Shown: in pieces, positions 53,589 through 62,944 of the stretch
How positions within the stretch are numbered: position 1 is the first letter of the stretch
Layout: every line of letters begins with the position of its first letter
Source of the DNA: Spirosoma endbachense
GTDB taxonomy: Bacteria; Bacteroidota; Bacteroidia; Cytophagales; Spirosomataceae
DNA: 64,000 nucleotides
Reading direction: 5' to 3'
NCBI RefSeq assembly: GCF_010233585.1
Contig: NZ_CP045997.1
Span: forward strand, 8,456,149-8,520,148
The notes under the pieces: generated by a model
Told to the model about the DNA's origin: nothing
What the model saw: only the letters and a program-made list of their open reading frames with translations
Database searches by the model: none
Made by a program: the position numbers and the translations under genes

Positions 53589-54713
53589 TTAGGCCGTTAG
53601 GCTCTTATTTTTCTTCGTACGTTTCCACATGTCAATCGCTTCCCGAAGAGTCATATAAGACACTCCCCGGCGGTGGTTCTCACGACTGATATCAAACAGA
53701 ACACGCCAGTGTTGAAACAGTACCCGGTAGGCTTCACGCAACGAAAAACCTGGCTGGTAAATGTGGGCAGGTTCAGCTCCTGCACCGTTTAGCTCCATAA
53801 TTCGAATGTGTTTCCCTGCGTATAAATCGGCCACACTCCGGCAACGCAGGTCATATCGCCCAAAGTAAAACCCATCAATGGATTGACTGATCTGGTCGAA
53901 TACCCGGTTTAATGCTGGCGAAATGAGGTGGTTGGCATCCAGGAATTTGGTGCCTCGGCAATGGTTTCCAATTGACACCAGGGTCAACGTTTCACCTGGG
54001 GCCGGAATTTTGTGAAAAATGTTGCCATACCTGGCCGTAAGCGCGGGCAGTTGAAGAATGGCCCGCTCGTTCTGCCTGATCAGATTTTCGACACAGTCGC
54101 GCCCATTGCCGCGTATGGTCAGAAATTCTTTCTGCACCACAGACGACACTACGCCCTGTTCCTGTCCCGGCATCCGATAATAAAAGACGCCTAGTTCGAG
54201 TGGTTCATCGACATATTCCTGAATCAGAAAATCGACCGGGCTACTTTCCAGATAGCTAACCAGCGCTTCTGTGTGCTCAATTTTTTCGACCCGCCAGCCG
54301 CGCTCGCCCACGTTGGGTTTGGCAATGATTGGGTACGTTAACCCTATCGTTTCCATTCGACTAACGATACCATCAATAGGCGTCGATACGGGAACGAACA
54401 AGGTAGCTGGTTTGAACTCATCGCTGATACGGTCCAGAATACGTGCTTTGGATTCACCAAACAGACCGCCTGTTTCGATGGATGGGTTCGACGCCGAAAA
54501 GAAAAACAAGGAACGCGCCCTGATCGACAGCCAGATATGGTAAAAAAACAGCGGAAAATAAACTACCTCGAATGGCCAGTATTCCCAGTGTCGTAGACGG
54601 ATAAGAAATGGACTATCAAAGCGAAATGAGGGTAAATACGCCAGTACTATTTCCCAGAAACGGGTTGGTGTACTGACATCGGAACTTCGCCGGGGTGCAC
54701 TAAGCGGTTGCAT
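53589..54713 (-). CDS. ATP-grasp family protein (D-Ala-D-Ala ligase-like)
   Basis: A 374-residue protein. The N-terminal 90 residues include a hydrophobic stretch (FEVVYFPLFFYHIWLSI). The ATP-grasp core shows GLTYPIIAKPNVGERGWRVE with the ATP-binding lysine, FLIQEYVDEPLELGVFYYR, and the C-terminal FYFGRYDLRCRSVADLYAG and IMELNGAGAEPAHIY with metal-binding acidic residues. It would ligate a carboxylate to an amine; substrates are unknown. It overlaps the NRDE gene by 14 bases and lies 44 bases from the coaB-like gene. Confidence 0.85.
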   Translation of the reverse strand: MQPLSAPRRSSDVSTPTRFWEIVLAYLPSFRFDSPFLIRLRHWEYWPFEVVYFPLFFYHIWLSIRARSLFFFSASNPSIETGGLFGESKARILDRISDEFKPATLFVPVSTPIDGIVSRMETIGLTYPIIAKPNVGERGWRVEKIEHTEALVSYLESSPVDFLIQEYVDEPLELGVFYYRMPGQEQGVVSSVVQKEFLTIRGNGRDCVENLIRQNERAILQLPALTARYGNIFHKIPAPGETLTLVSIGNHCRGTKFLDANHLISPALNRVFDQISQSIDGFYFGRYDLRCRSVADLYAGKHIRIMELNGAGAEPAHIYQPGFSLREAYRVLFQHWRVLFDISRENHRRGVSYMTLREAIDMWKRTKKNKSLTA

Positions 54714-55437
54714 AGTAAGGATTGATGGTTTGTTGGCTACCTATCGACTGGGTAAAATCTTCGTAAAGCATCGTTACGTCCTCCTGATGATGGACAACGC
54801 TCGTTAGACTGACTGTTAGCATGAAATTCTGGCGGTTCATTCGAAGGCCGTTCTCGGCATCGCCCTTTCCCGCAACCTGATGAAAACGCCGAATAGCATC
54901 GACAGATAGGGTAGGATTCTGACGATACCAATCCCAAAACCAGCCTTCCCGCTGCCGGATTATATCGGCCGAATAGAGTGTTGCTGACGACCAGATGTAT
55001 GGCTGTTCCGGATTTTTTTCGCGCATGAATAGTCGATTGCCAGTCCAGCGCAGTTCGATCAGTCGATTTGCTTCGGCGATCAGGAGCGTAAGTGGCTCAA
55101 TGTTGCTGAAATCATAGGTAGTAATAAACGATTCGATCGTTGGATAGGCAAAAACGTGTACAGGTACTAAACCCCGGCTGTGCCGATAGGGTGGTTTGGG
55201 CAGGTGGGGTGTAAAGGCTCCATTCAGTAAGCAAACGGTCGTTCGCCTAGTCCCAAAGCGTAGCCCGGATGCAATCCATGTCCCTTTCCCCTGCGGATCT
55301 TGTGGAAAAGTAACGTCTATTCCGTCGACACGAACTGTTCGGGGGGGCAGCGCGGCCGGGCGAATGGCTTTTTCGTCGCGGCTGTGCGTTAGGATAAAAT
55401 CGTTCGCCCCAAGAGGTAAATAGGTGGCAGTACACAT
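54700..55437 (-). CDS. NRDE family protein (DUF833/TANGO2-like)
   Basis: A 245-residue protein beginning MCTATYLPLG: Cys2 would become the N-terminal nucleophile after Met removal, as in Ntn hydrolase-like NRDE proteins. FILTHSRDEKAIRPA stands for the NRDE motif (here SRDE), DPQGKGTWIAS and CLLNGAFTPH are also typical. The biochemical role of the family is not settled. First gene of the NRDE-ATP-grasp-coaB-msrB-msrA unit; palindromes lie just upstream (55448-55518). Confidence 0.87.
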   Translation of the reverse strand: MCTATYLPLGANDFILTHSRDEKAIRPAALPPRTVRVDGIDVTFPQDPQGKGTWIASGLRFGTRRTTVCLLNGAFTPHLPKPPYRHSRGLVPVHVFAYPTIESFITTYDFSNIEPLTLLIAEANRLIELRWTGNRLFMREKNPEQPYIWSSATLYSADIIRQREGWFWDWYRQNPTLSVDAIRRFHQVAGKGDAENGLRMNRQNFMLTVSLTSVVHHQEDVTMLYEDFTQSIGSQQTINPYYATA

Positions 55438-55799
55438 GAGCAGTTATCTTGATTACTTCAACATAATCAAGACTTATACCACTCTCAATTTTTAAGACAA
55501 CTACCTGTCTATTAGACAATTGCCTGTTAAATTATTTTTGTGCTCAAAAAATAATTTACGATATTTCGTAATGCTCTTGGTAAATCGGGACAATCACGTG
55601 AAGGCATCGGCTCTGCTGGCAAACCCTTTCCGCCTTTAGCTTAAAAAATAGTAGCTTTGGAACGAAGCGGCAGATTAGTCTGTACTGCCGGAGGAGTCTT
55701 TCGCACGAACAGTTCTGGTTTGGTTACGAATGCCCCGACGTACAGGATAGTGGCTTCCAGCACTATCTAAACCCTAACCTTTTGACCACCAGGATTCTC
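55438..55799. promoter_or_regulatory. Divergent control region with several palindromes
   Basis: A gene-free 362-base region between the NRDE operon (-) and the MOSC gene (+). Seen: CTTGATTA-N8-TAATCAAG (55448-55471), TGTCTATTAGACA (55506-55518), TTACGATATTTCGTAA (55556-55571), and perfect -7 boxes TATTTTTG (55533-55540) and TAGCTTTG (55652-55659) on the plus strand. The latter is the better candidate promoter for the MOSC gene. The first two palindromes are of repressor-operator size. Confidence 0.45.
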
Positions 55800-56423
55800 A
55801 TGAACATCCTATCTGTCAATGTGGGTCTGCCTCGTTCGGTCGAATGGGGCGGGCGAACGATTACTACCGCTATTTTCAAATACCCCATTGAAGGGCCGGT
55901 ATCACTAGAACCGCTCAACTTCGTTGGGGATCGGCAGGCCGATCTGACCGTACACGGCGGGCCAGATAAGGCCGTATATGCCTATGATACCGCACATTAC
56001 ACCCATTGGCAGCACCAAATCGAACGCGACGACTGGGCTCCCGGATTATTTGGGGAAAACCTGACTACTGAGGGGTTGCTCGAATCTGAGGTACGCATCG
56101 GCGACCTGTTTCGTGCTGGTTCGGCCCTATTACGGGCAGTGCAACCCCGGTTTCCATGTTATAAGCTAAACGTTCGGTTCGATGATTCGGGCATGACTCG
56201 TCGCTTCGCTCGTGAGGGTCGATCCGGTATTTATTTCCGGGTAGTAGAACCAGGAACCGTACAGGCAGGCGACGAAATTACTCTGATCGAAGCAGCTGAC
56301 ACCACCATTACCATTCAAACTGTATCCGAAATCGTATTGACCCGCAAGGCAGATAAAGACGTATTTGCGAGCTTGCTCACCCTGCCACACCTGCCGGATT
56401 CGTTAAGGAGGATGTTTGGTTAG
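55800..56423 (+). CDS. MOSC domain protein (YiiM-like)
   Basis: A 207-residue MOSC-domain protein, from the ATG at 55800 (TTG at 55782 is an alternative). Typical YiiM features: MNILSVNVGLPRSVEWGGR, VGDRQADLTVHGGPDKAVYA, APGLFGENLTTEGLLESEVR, IGDLFRAGSALLRAVQPRFP with the conserved Cys directly after (PCYKL), and GIYFRVVEPGTVQAGDEITL. MOSC proteins bind molybdenum cofactor or carry sulfur and reduce N-hydroxylated compounds. It stands alone, convergent with the sigma54 regulator. Confidence 0.9.
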   Translation: MNILSVNVGLPRSVEWGGRTITTAIFKYPIEGPVSLEPLNFVGDRQADLTVHGGPDKAVYAYDTAHYTHWQHQIERDDWAPGLFGENLTTEGLLESEVRIGDLFRAGSALLRAVQPRFPCYKLNVRFDDSGMTRRFAREGRSGIYFRVVEPGTVQAGDEITLIEAADTTITIQTVSEIVLTRKADKDVFASLLTLPHLPDSLRRMFG

Positions 56424-56453
56424 TGCTGGGAATAAGGGTTTAGAATACTATTC

Positions 56454-57986
56454 TTAAGGTCGTTGAATGCCTAATTTTTTCATTCGGGAGTCGAGCGTAG
56501 TGGGAATCATGTCGAGGATTTTCGCGGCTCCGCTCTCACCACTCACTTTCCAGCGCGTGTATTCCAGTACTGAAATGATATGATTCCGTTCGCAGTCTTC
56601 CATTGTCAATAGCCCGAAGGCGTCCCGGCCGGTTTTGAGTGACAGCATACTCTTCTGGCCTGACCAATCGCCAAGATCCAGTTTACGGCCCGACGAAATA
56701 ATCAGCGAGCGTTCGATGATGTTCTCTAATTCCCGAACATTTCCTGGCCAATTGTAGGCCATCAGCGCATCGAGTACGTCTTTCGGAATATCGTCGATCT
56801 GGCGACCGATGCCGGGACCATGTTTGGTGCAAAAATGCCGAACCAGCAGCGGAATGTCGTCTTTACGGTCGCGCAGGGGTAGGCTCTGAATCGGAAATAC
56901 GTTGAGCCGATAGAACAGGTCTTCCCGGAAATGGCCTTCGTTTATTTCTTTTTCGAGGTTGCGGTTGGTGGCGGCAATCACTCGAACATTTACTTTCAGG
57001 GTTTTACTGCTTCCCACTCGCTCAAACTCCCCTTCCTGCAACACCCGAAGTAGTTTGGCCTGCAACTCAATTGGAATTTCACCGATTTCGTCCAGAAAAA
57101 TAGTCCCCCCATCAGCCAGCTCAAACCGACCGATTTTCTGAATCATTGCTCCGGTAAACGCCCCTTTCTCATGGCCAAATAATTCCGATTCGATCAGCGT
57201 AGCGGGCAACACGGCGCAGTTCACTTTTACCAGTGGTCGATTTTTTCGGCTGCTTCGGTTATGCACGGCCCTGGCCAATAGCTCTTTACCCGTGCCTGAT
57301 TCCCCCAATATCAACACCGTTGTATGGGTCGAAGCAACCTGCTCGACCTGTCGGAGAACTTTCCCGAATGCTTTACTCTGGGTGACAATTTCGTCAAAGT
57401 TGCTGGTCTGTTTAATCTCGTCGCGCAGGTAGGTATTCTCGGCCTGTAGCTGGTTCTTTAACTGTTCTACTTCAGCCAGCGCTTTCGACAGCGATTCAGT
57501 ACGTTCGGCCACTCGTTTTTCGAGCAGTGCGTTGGCTTTTTCAAGATCGCGTTGCAATTGGCGTAATGTCAGGTGCGTGTTGATGCGGGCAAGAACTTCC
57601 TGAAGCTGAAAGGGCTTGGTAATATAATCGACAGCGCCCATGTTGAATCCATTCACTTTGTCGATTGTCTCCGACAAGGCGGTCATAAAGATCACCGGAA
57701 TGGCCTGAGTTGCCTCTGCATGTTTCAACCGACGACACGTTTCAAAGCCGTCCATGCCCGGCATCATAACATCCAGCAGAATCAGATCTGGCTGAGCCAG
57801 CCCAGCCTGTTCGATCGCGCTTTTCCCATCACGGGCGACCAGCACTTTATAGTTAAAACGAGTTAAGGTTTCGAACAACACGCTTATGTTATTGGGCATA
57901 TCGTCTACAATCAGAATGGTATGAGCGGATCTGGACCGCCCCAACTCGGTGTCGTCGGCTAACTCATCATTCATAAACTCGTTCAT
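56454..57986 (-). CDS. Sigma54-dependent response regulator (REC-AAA+-Fis), copy 2
   Basis: A 510-residue NtrC-type protein, paralogous to 20825-22309 over its whole length. Receiver with Asp in [15 protein letters not shown] and Lys in YITKPFQ; coiled coil ([20 protein letters not shown]); AAA+ with [25 protein letters not shown]; Fis-type HTH ([20 protein letters not shown]). The ATG at 57986 shares an ATGA overlap with the end of the kinase gene, preferred over the TTG at 58001. Identical AAA+ and HTH stretches imply overlapping DNA targets with copy 1. Confidence 0.95.
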   Translation of the reverse strand: MNEFMNDELADDTELGRSRSAHTILIVDDMPNNISVLFETLTRFNYKVLVARDGKSAIEQAGLAQPDLILLDVMMPGMDGFETCRRLKHAEATQAIPVIFMTALSETIDKVNGFNMGAVDYITKPFQLQEVLARINTHLTLRQLQRDLEKANALLEKRVAERTESLSKALAEVEQLKNQLQAENTYLRDEIKQTSNFDEIVTQSKAFGKVLRQVEQVASTHTTVLILGESGTGKELLARAVHNRSSRKNRPLVKVNCAVLPATLIESELFGHEKGAFTGAMIQKIGRFELADGGTIFLDEIGEIPIELQAKLLRVLQEGEFERVGSSKTLKVNVRVIAATNRNLEKEINEGHFREDLFYRLNVFPIQSLPLRDRKDDIPLLVRHFCTKHGPGIGRQIDDIPKDVLDALMAYNWPGNVRELENIIERSLIISSGRKLDLGDWSGQKSMLSLKTGRDAFGLLTMEDCERNHIISVLEYTRWKVSGESGAAKILDMIPTTLDSRMKKLGIQRP

Positions 57987-60334
57987 AACGTCTTTAAGCA
58001 AGCTTGAAGGTATTTTCGTATCTGACGGGTATCGAATTCGCCCGCGGCCCGGCGTATTTCGCTGATAAAGCGGTTATACGCCGAACTCTTCTGCTCAATA
58101 TCAGCGAGATATGCCAAAATACCCTGAATATCGCCCATGCTGGCGAGTTTGTACAATGCTTCGAGTTGCGAACGATCTGGAACTGAACTAGTATCTGTAG
58201 GAATAGTGTCAAAACGAGTTGTCATTTCTGCTGCTGCATCGTTAACAGGCCGGGTTTTCCAGGCAAGGTTCAGGAGATGGCCTATTGTGGTCAGCAGTGC
58301 ATCAAAATCAATCGGTTTGGCAATAAAATCATCAAAACCTGCCTGTTGGCTCTTTTGCTTGTCCTGTTCGAATACCCGCGCCGAGAACGCAACAACTCTG
58401 GCTGAATTCGTATCGGCATTGGTCCGAATCTGCTTCAGTGCCCCAAACCCATCTAAATAAGGCATTACTAAATCCAGCAAAATCAAATCCGGTCTGTGGG
58501 CTACAGCCTGCTCGACAGCCTCGCGCCCATTGCGGGCCTCAATCACGGTAAACCCCAGTGGTATCAACAGATTAGTCAGGATGGAACAATTTTCCCAGCC
58601 ATCGTCAGCCACCAGAATTGTTTTGCGCGGTCCTTCATAGCCAATAATAGGCTGGCTAAGTTTAGCAGTGGGGTTCGTTTCGGAGGGAATCGCGGCTTCG
58701 GGCAAGGCCAGTGAAAGCCGGAACTGTGTCCCCCTACCCGCCTGACTGGACACGTAAAGATCACCGTTCATCAGTCTTACCAACTGGTCAGTTATCGATA
58801 AACCCAATCCAGTACCTTCCACAAAATCAACCGATTCGCGGATTTGCTGAAATGGCAGAAAAATACTGGCCAGTTGCTCATTGGCAATGCCAACACCCGT
58901 ATCTTCAATCATGAATCGAATGGTAGGTGGTAATGTTGCTTCGTGGCCTTGCCCCGGCTTATAATCTGCCCGAAACGTAACCGTACCCGTTGGCGTAAAT
59001 TTGACGGCGTTGCCCAATAAATTGAGCAGAACCTGACGCAGTTTACGTTCGTCGCCCACGACCCATTGGGGTAGATTCGGAGACAGATCCGTCTCAAAGC
59101 ATAATCCTTTCTGCTCTGCCCGGATTTGGGTTTGTTGGGCAATGTTATGCAGCAATTCGGGCAGGTAAAATACCTCCGAAAATACTTCCATTTTCCGGGC
59201 TTCAATTTTCGATAAGTCCAGAACGTCGTTGATGAGCGATAGCAGACTTTCGGCGCAATCGTGCATGATTTTAATGCCATTCTGCTGACTTTTCGTCAAA
59301 TCGGGATCACGCTTAAACAGCTGAGTATAACCCAGAATACCGTTGAGTGGTGTACGTAATTCGTGGCTCATGGTGGCCAGAAACTCGCTTTTGGCCCGAT
59401 TAGCGGCTTCGGCATCTTCTTTGGCAGTAGCCAGCTCACGCGTTCTGGCTTCTACCGTGTTTTCCAGTTGTTGCTGGATTTGCAACAACCGTTCTTCGGC
59501 CACTTTACGTCCGATTTCGGCACCCGAACGGGCCGCCAACACCCGCAGAATACCGATGTATTTGTGATGGTTGGTCATCGGGCGGGAATCACTTACGGAT
59601 AGATGCCCGATAACTTCGCCGGATTTATCATGAATCGGTACGCCAATATAAGACTCTACACCAACTCCCTGCCAGAAATTTGCCGCTACGTCGGTAGGGA
59701 AGTAAAACTCGCGGTCTTTCATGACAATCGAGCAGGGCGTTCCGGCCAGATCGTACTCAATATTTTCGTGTAAATTGCTATTAACGCTGAAAGCCAGTGT
59801 TCTGACGCGGGTTTTCTCGATATTGGTACATTCGGTCACGATAGCGTATTGTACATTGAGTGTCGCCGTCAATTGCTTCACCAGCGACTGAAAAAAGTCA
59901 ATCCCGATATCGGAGGCTGTTCCTTCCGAAATTCGACGTAACGTATCGTCTAACTCAGATCGTTCTGTTACGTCGCGCACAAAACAGCAGAGATAATCCT
60001 GTTCGTCGAGCCGGACAAAATTCATCCCAACCTCGGCCTGTCGGGTTGTGCCATCCTCCCGAATTTGAGGTAGATCGAACGTTAGTGTATGGTGCTGCCG
60101 GAGGTTTTGCCATAACATAACGTATTGATCCTGACTGTAATCTGGATAAATAGCACTGATGTGAAGCTTACTGATCTGGTCGGGCAGATAACCAAGTTGC
60201 TGGCAGGCCGCTGTATTGGCCCGGTATACCTGACCATGCAGATCGAAGAGCAGGATTGGTTCCAGCGCATTTTCGACCGTAAAGTGCGACAGGCGAAGTA
60301 CATTGTAGGGAATGGCACCAGATGCGTTTACCAT
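57983..60334 (-). CDS. Cytosolic hybrid histidine kinase PAS-GAF-HisKA-HATPase-REC, copy 2
   Basis: A 783-residue paralog of 25297-27615 with the same order: PAS ([19 protein letters not shown]), GAF ([37 protein letters not shown]), HisKA with His in [16 protein letters not shown], HATPase ([28 protein letters not shown]), receiver ([26 protein letters not shown]) and the C-terminal module with [12 protein letters not shown]. No membrane helix. Unlike locus 1, no propeller sensor lies between kinase and regulator. Probably senses an internal cue. Confidence 0.95.
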   Translation of the reverse strand: MVNASGAIPYNVLRLSHFTVENALEPILLFDLHGQVYRANTAACQQLGYLPDQISKLHISAIYPDYSQDQYVMLWQNLRQHHTLTFDLPQIREDGTTRQAEVGMNFVRLDEQDYLCCFVRDVTERSELDDTLRRISEGTASDIGIDFFQSLVKQLTATLNVQYAIVTECTNIEKTRVRTLAFSVNSNLHENIEYDLAGTPCSIVMKDREFYFPTDVAANFWQGVGVESYIGVPIHDKSGEVIGHLSVSDSRPMTNHHKYIGILRVLAARSGAEIGRKVAEERLLQIQQQLENTVEARTRELATAKEDAEAANRAKSEFLATMSHELRTPLNGILGYTQLFKRDPDLTKSQQNGIKIMHDCAESLLSLINDVLDLSKIEARKMEVFSEVFYLPELLHNIAQQTQIRAEQKGLCFETDLSPNLPQWVVGDERKLRQVLLNLLGNAVKFTPTGTVTFRADYKPGQGHEATLPPTIRFMIEDTGVGIANEQLASIFLPFQQIRESVDFVEGTGLGLSITDQLVRLMNGDLYVSSQAGRGTQFRLSLALPEAAIPSETNPTAKLSQPIIGYEGPRKTILVADDGWENCSILTNLLIPLGFTVIEARNGREAVEQAVAHRPDLILLDLVMPYLDGFGALKQIRTNADTNSARVVAFSARVFEQDKQKSQQAGFDDFIAKPIDFDALLTTIGHLLNLAWKTRPVNDAAAEMTTRFDTIPTDTSSVPDRSQLEALYKLASMGDIQGILAYLADIEQKSSAYNRFISEIRRAAGEFDTRQIRKYLQACLKTL

Positions 60335-60714
60335 AATGGGTTAAAAGTAATTGTCTGGCTGATTCAAAATCGGGCCAGTTATACGGATCGATTGCGCAAT
60401 TCCCGTTCCGAAATGATCAGATTAGATCAATTGCATCCTGGCGAGCCGGAATAGAGTTTTTTAGCGCTTCCCTGCTTCAAGCCCAGTTAATCTGCCTGCA
60501 GTTTTTCAATGGTATTTCGGGAAGCTTACGAAATATCGGAAATTCTTTTCAAAAGCAGTTCGATGCCGGGATGGATCTCAACCGTCATTTTCGCCTTTTT
60601 CTGGCTCTACAGGGTGTTTTTATCGTGTTTGGCACGACTGGAATGGTATTTGGCAATTGAGTGAACGAAAACATGTTGATCGTCACAACGCCAATCAATC
60701 AAACAACCTATACC
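60335..60714. other. 380-base divergent region with a CGAAATATCGG site
   Basis: No gene is seen. TATTTCG (60513-60519) and CGAAATA (60529-60535) form an inverted repeat, and TTACGAAATATCGGAA (60526-60541) is the reverse complement, with one mismatch, of the palindrome at 55556-55571. It is about 190 bases before the kinase start, as are the sites upstream of kinase copy 1. A TGGCACG resembling a sigma54 -24 box (60630 area) lacks a matching -12 element. Confidence 0.45.
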
Positions 60715-61209
60715 ATGAAAATGCTTTTGCTCCTGTTTGTCGCCTTAGAGCTAACCCAATGGACGCCGTCTTTGGCTCAATCCAAACCCATCGCCGATTC
60801 ACCCACGGTTCGTAAACAACAGTTTAATCTCGAAAATGGTATCGCGCTGCAAGGGTATGATGCCGTCGCTTATTTCACTCAGAATAAGGCCGTGAAAGGG
60901 TCGGCCTCAACTGCTTATACGTATAAGAATGTTACGTACCGTTTCGCGACTCCGGCCAACCTCAAAGCATTTCAGGAAAATCCGGAACGATATGAGCCCC
61001 AATATGGTGGCTGGTGTGCTTACGCCATGGGGGCTACCGGCGAAAAGGTAGAAGTTGACCCCGAAACCTTCAAGATCAAAGATGGCAAGTTATTCCTGTT
61101 CTACCACACATTCATCAACAATACATTGCCTAAATGGAACAAGGATGAAAACAACCTGCACAAAAAGGCAGATGCCAGCTGGGGCAAGTTCACGCAATCT
61201 CAATCCTGA
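60715..61209 (+). CDS. Exported YHS domain protein (copy 2)
   Basis: A 164-residue protein; the ATG at 60715 gives a signal peptide (MLLLLFVALELTQWTPSLAQ). YHS-like domain: IALQGYDAVAYFTQNKAVKG, VTYRFATPANLKAFQENPER, YEPQYGGWCAYAMGATGEKV, then DPETFKIKDGKLFLFYHTFI. The GYDAVAYF and YGGWCA parts are the conserved core; a metal-binding role is likely. It starts a plus-strand run (DoxX, DinB, LysE, hydrolase, YHS), 30 bases before the DoxX gene. Confidence 0.88.
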   Translation: MKMLLLLFVALELTQWTPSLAQSKPIADSPTVRKQQFNLENGIALQGYDAVAYFTQNKAVKGSASTAYTYKNVTYRFATPANLKAFQENPERYEPQYGGWCAYAMGATGEKVEVDPETFKIKDGKLFLFYHTFINNTLPKWNKDENNLHKKADASWGKFTQSQS

Positions 61210-61239
61210 TTTAATACGTGCGTAACCCTATCGTCGATC

Positions 61240-61662
61240 ATGAACAAAGTCGCATTCTATTTCCTGTGGGCAGCCCGCTTAGTAGCAGCTATTATCATGC
61301 TCCAAACGCTGTATTTTAAGTTTCTGGCGCAACCCGAGTCGGTCTATATTTTCTCGACGCTCGGTGTTGAACCCTGGGGGCGAATCGGCTCCGGCATTGT
61401 CGAACTGATTGCCTCAGTGCTTATTCTGATTCCCCGCACAAGCTGGATTGGGGCCGGTTTAGGGTTATCTGTAATGCTGGGTGCTATCCTGGCGCACCTG
61501 ACCATACTAGGCATTCCAATACAGGGAGACGGAGGTTATTTATTCTTTCTGGCATTGACCGTAGCGGGTAGCTGCATCACCATTCTGCTACTAACGCGTT
61601 CGCACTGGTTGCCTATACTCTTCTCTGTTTCAGGCAAACGGAACATTCGGGTAAATGCGTGA
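61240..61662 (+). CDS. DoxX-like membrane protein
   Basis: A 140-residue protein with four hydrophobic segments (FLWAARLVAAIIMLQTLYFK, GIVELIASVLILIPRTSWIG, GLSVMLGAILAHLTILGIPI, YLFFLALTVAGSCITILLLT). The R-x-VAAIIML.TL.FKF first helix and the ELIASVLLLIP second helix fit the DoxX family. Function unknown. It overlaps the possible GTG start of the DinB gene and lies in the YHS run. Confidence 0.85.
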   Translation: MNKVAFYFLWAARLVAAIIMLQTLYFKFLAQPESVYIFSTLGVEPWGRIGSGIVELIASVLILIPRTSWIGAGLGLSVMLGAILAHLTILGIPIQGDGGYLFFLALTVAGSCITILLLTRSHWLPILFSVSGKRNIRVNA

Positions 61663-61712
61663 TTCGCACACCATTATTCAGTACAAATTCTTCATCATTC
61701 ACTAGCTATGCC

Positions 61713-62213
61713 ATGTCGCTCAAATCTGCCAGTACCGATATTTTGATGCAACTCGCCGAGGTAATCGGCCAATTAACGGATCATGATTATGCCCGCCCGT
61801 TGGCTGTGCTGTCGGGCAACACCATTGGCAAGCACGTTCGGCATATTCTGGAATTTTACGAACTGTTAGTGACTAGTGTGCAAACGGGTCAGTTAAACTA
61901 CGACCGGCGGCATCGTGATCTGCTGCTTGAAGTCGATACAGACGAAGCGCTACGTCGTATCGGGACCATTGACCGGGCTATTCACCGGATTGATCTAAAT
62001 CAGTCAATCGGACTGGAAGCCGATTTGTCGGTCAAGGGTACTGAAAATCTCCAGATACCGTCGTCGTTTGCCCGTGAGCTTCTATACAATATCGAACATG
62101 CCATTCATCACATGGCATTGGTACAGATTGCCGTTCAGAATGCATTCCCGGCGGTTGAGTTACCTGAGCATTTTGGAGTTGCTTACTCAACGGTCAAGCA
62201 CCAATCACACTGA
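61713..62213 (+). CDS. DinB superfamily protein
   Basis: A 166-residue helical-bundle protein of the DinB/YfiT type from the ATG at 61713 (GTG at 61659 is possible but adds a non-homologous leader). Putative metal-binding His residues: GKHVRHILEFYELLV and ELLYNIEHAIHHMALVQIAV. Members are thiol-dependent enzymes or unknown. It is followed by LysE-type exporter after 40 bases. Confidence 0.8.
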   Translation: MSLKSASTDILMQLAEVIGQLTDHDYARPLAVLSGNTIGKHVRHILEFYELLVTSVQTGQLNYDRRHRDLLLEVDTDEALRRIGTIDRAIHRIDLNQSIGLEADLSVKGTENLQIPSSFARELLYNIEHAIHHMALVQIAVQNAFPAVELPEHFGVAYSTVKHQSH

Positions 62214-62253
62214 TACACTATCTGTCATTGATGGCTCATCTACTGCCAAACCC

Positions 62254-62886
62254 ATGCTTCTGTTATTTTTTATCGTCTGTATAATCAGCTTTGCAGGGTC
62301 TATTCACCCAGGCAGCGTTAATCTGGCCGTAGTACAAACGACTCTGAGTCAGAGCAAACGGGCGGCAGTTTGGCTGGCGTTGGGAGGAAGCCTGCCCGAA
62401 ATTGCCTACAGCAGTCTGGCAGCCGGTGGACTGATGCTCATTCCAACAGATTCGAACTGGATGATCGTTCTGGCGTATGTGCCCATACCGGTATTGTTGG
62501 GTGCAGGCATTGCTTCCTTTCGGCAGAAACCTGTTGTTATTAATCCATCAAGTGACGGTGGGCTATCGCTACCGTTCTGGAAAGGGGTTGTGTTAGGGAG
62601 TACGAACCCTCAGTTATTGCCGTTCTGGTCGGCGGTTTGGCTTTATCTGAGCCGGGCCACAATAGGCAGCCATATGCTGGTGCCAATGAGTCAGTCGGCC
62701 AGCCAATGGGTATTTGCCCTCGGTACGGCAACGGGCGCGTTTGGTCTGCTGATCGTTGTCGTTTGGTTGACCCATCGGCATCGGCAACGTATTGTACAGT
62801 ATTTGAATGGTCCATGGATCAACCGTCTGACGGGAGCCTTATTCATAGGTATGGCACTCTGGCAAACTATTCAGGTGTTGGTTTGA
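62254..62886 (+). CDS. LysE family transporter
   Basis: A 210-residue membrane protein from the ATG at 62254; a frame upstream to 62068 overlaps the DinB gene and is not credible. Six hydrophobic segments, with SFAGSIHPGSVNLAVVQTTL near the N terminus, equal to the conserved P-GP..L stretch of LysE/RhtB exporters, and GVVLGSTNPQLLPFWSAVW, the second conserved NP motif. Exports amino acids or related small molecules; the specificity is unknown. Confidence 0.85.
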   Translation: MLLLFFIVCIISFAGSIHPGSVNLAVVQTTLSQSKRAAVWLALGGSLPEIAYSSLAAGGLMLIPTDSNWMIVLAYVPIPVLLGAGIASFRQKPVVINPSSDGGLSLPFWKGVVLGSTNPQLLPFWSAVWLYLSRATIGSHMLVPMSQSASQWVFALGTATGAFGLLIVVVWLTHRHRQRIVQYLNGPWINRLTGALFIGMALWQTIQVLV

Positions 62887-62944
62887 GGTTTGAGCCTAGC
62901 CAACTGAAACGTCAACCAACACCTCGAATAACCATCCCAACCTT

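Noticed and set aside
60600..60660. TGGCACG resembling a sigma54 -24 element
   Set aside because: No GC at the required 10-base distance; nearby TTTGGCA is one base out of register.
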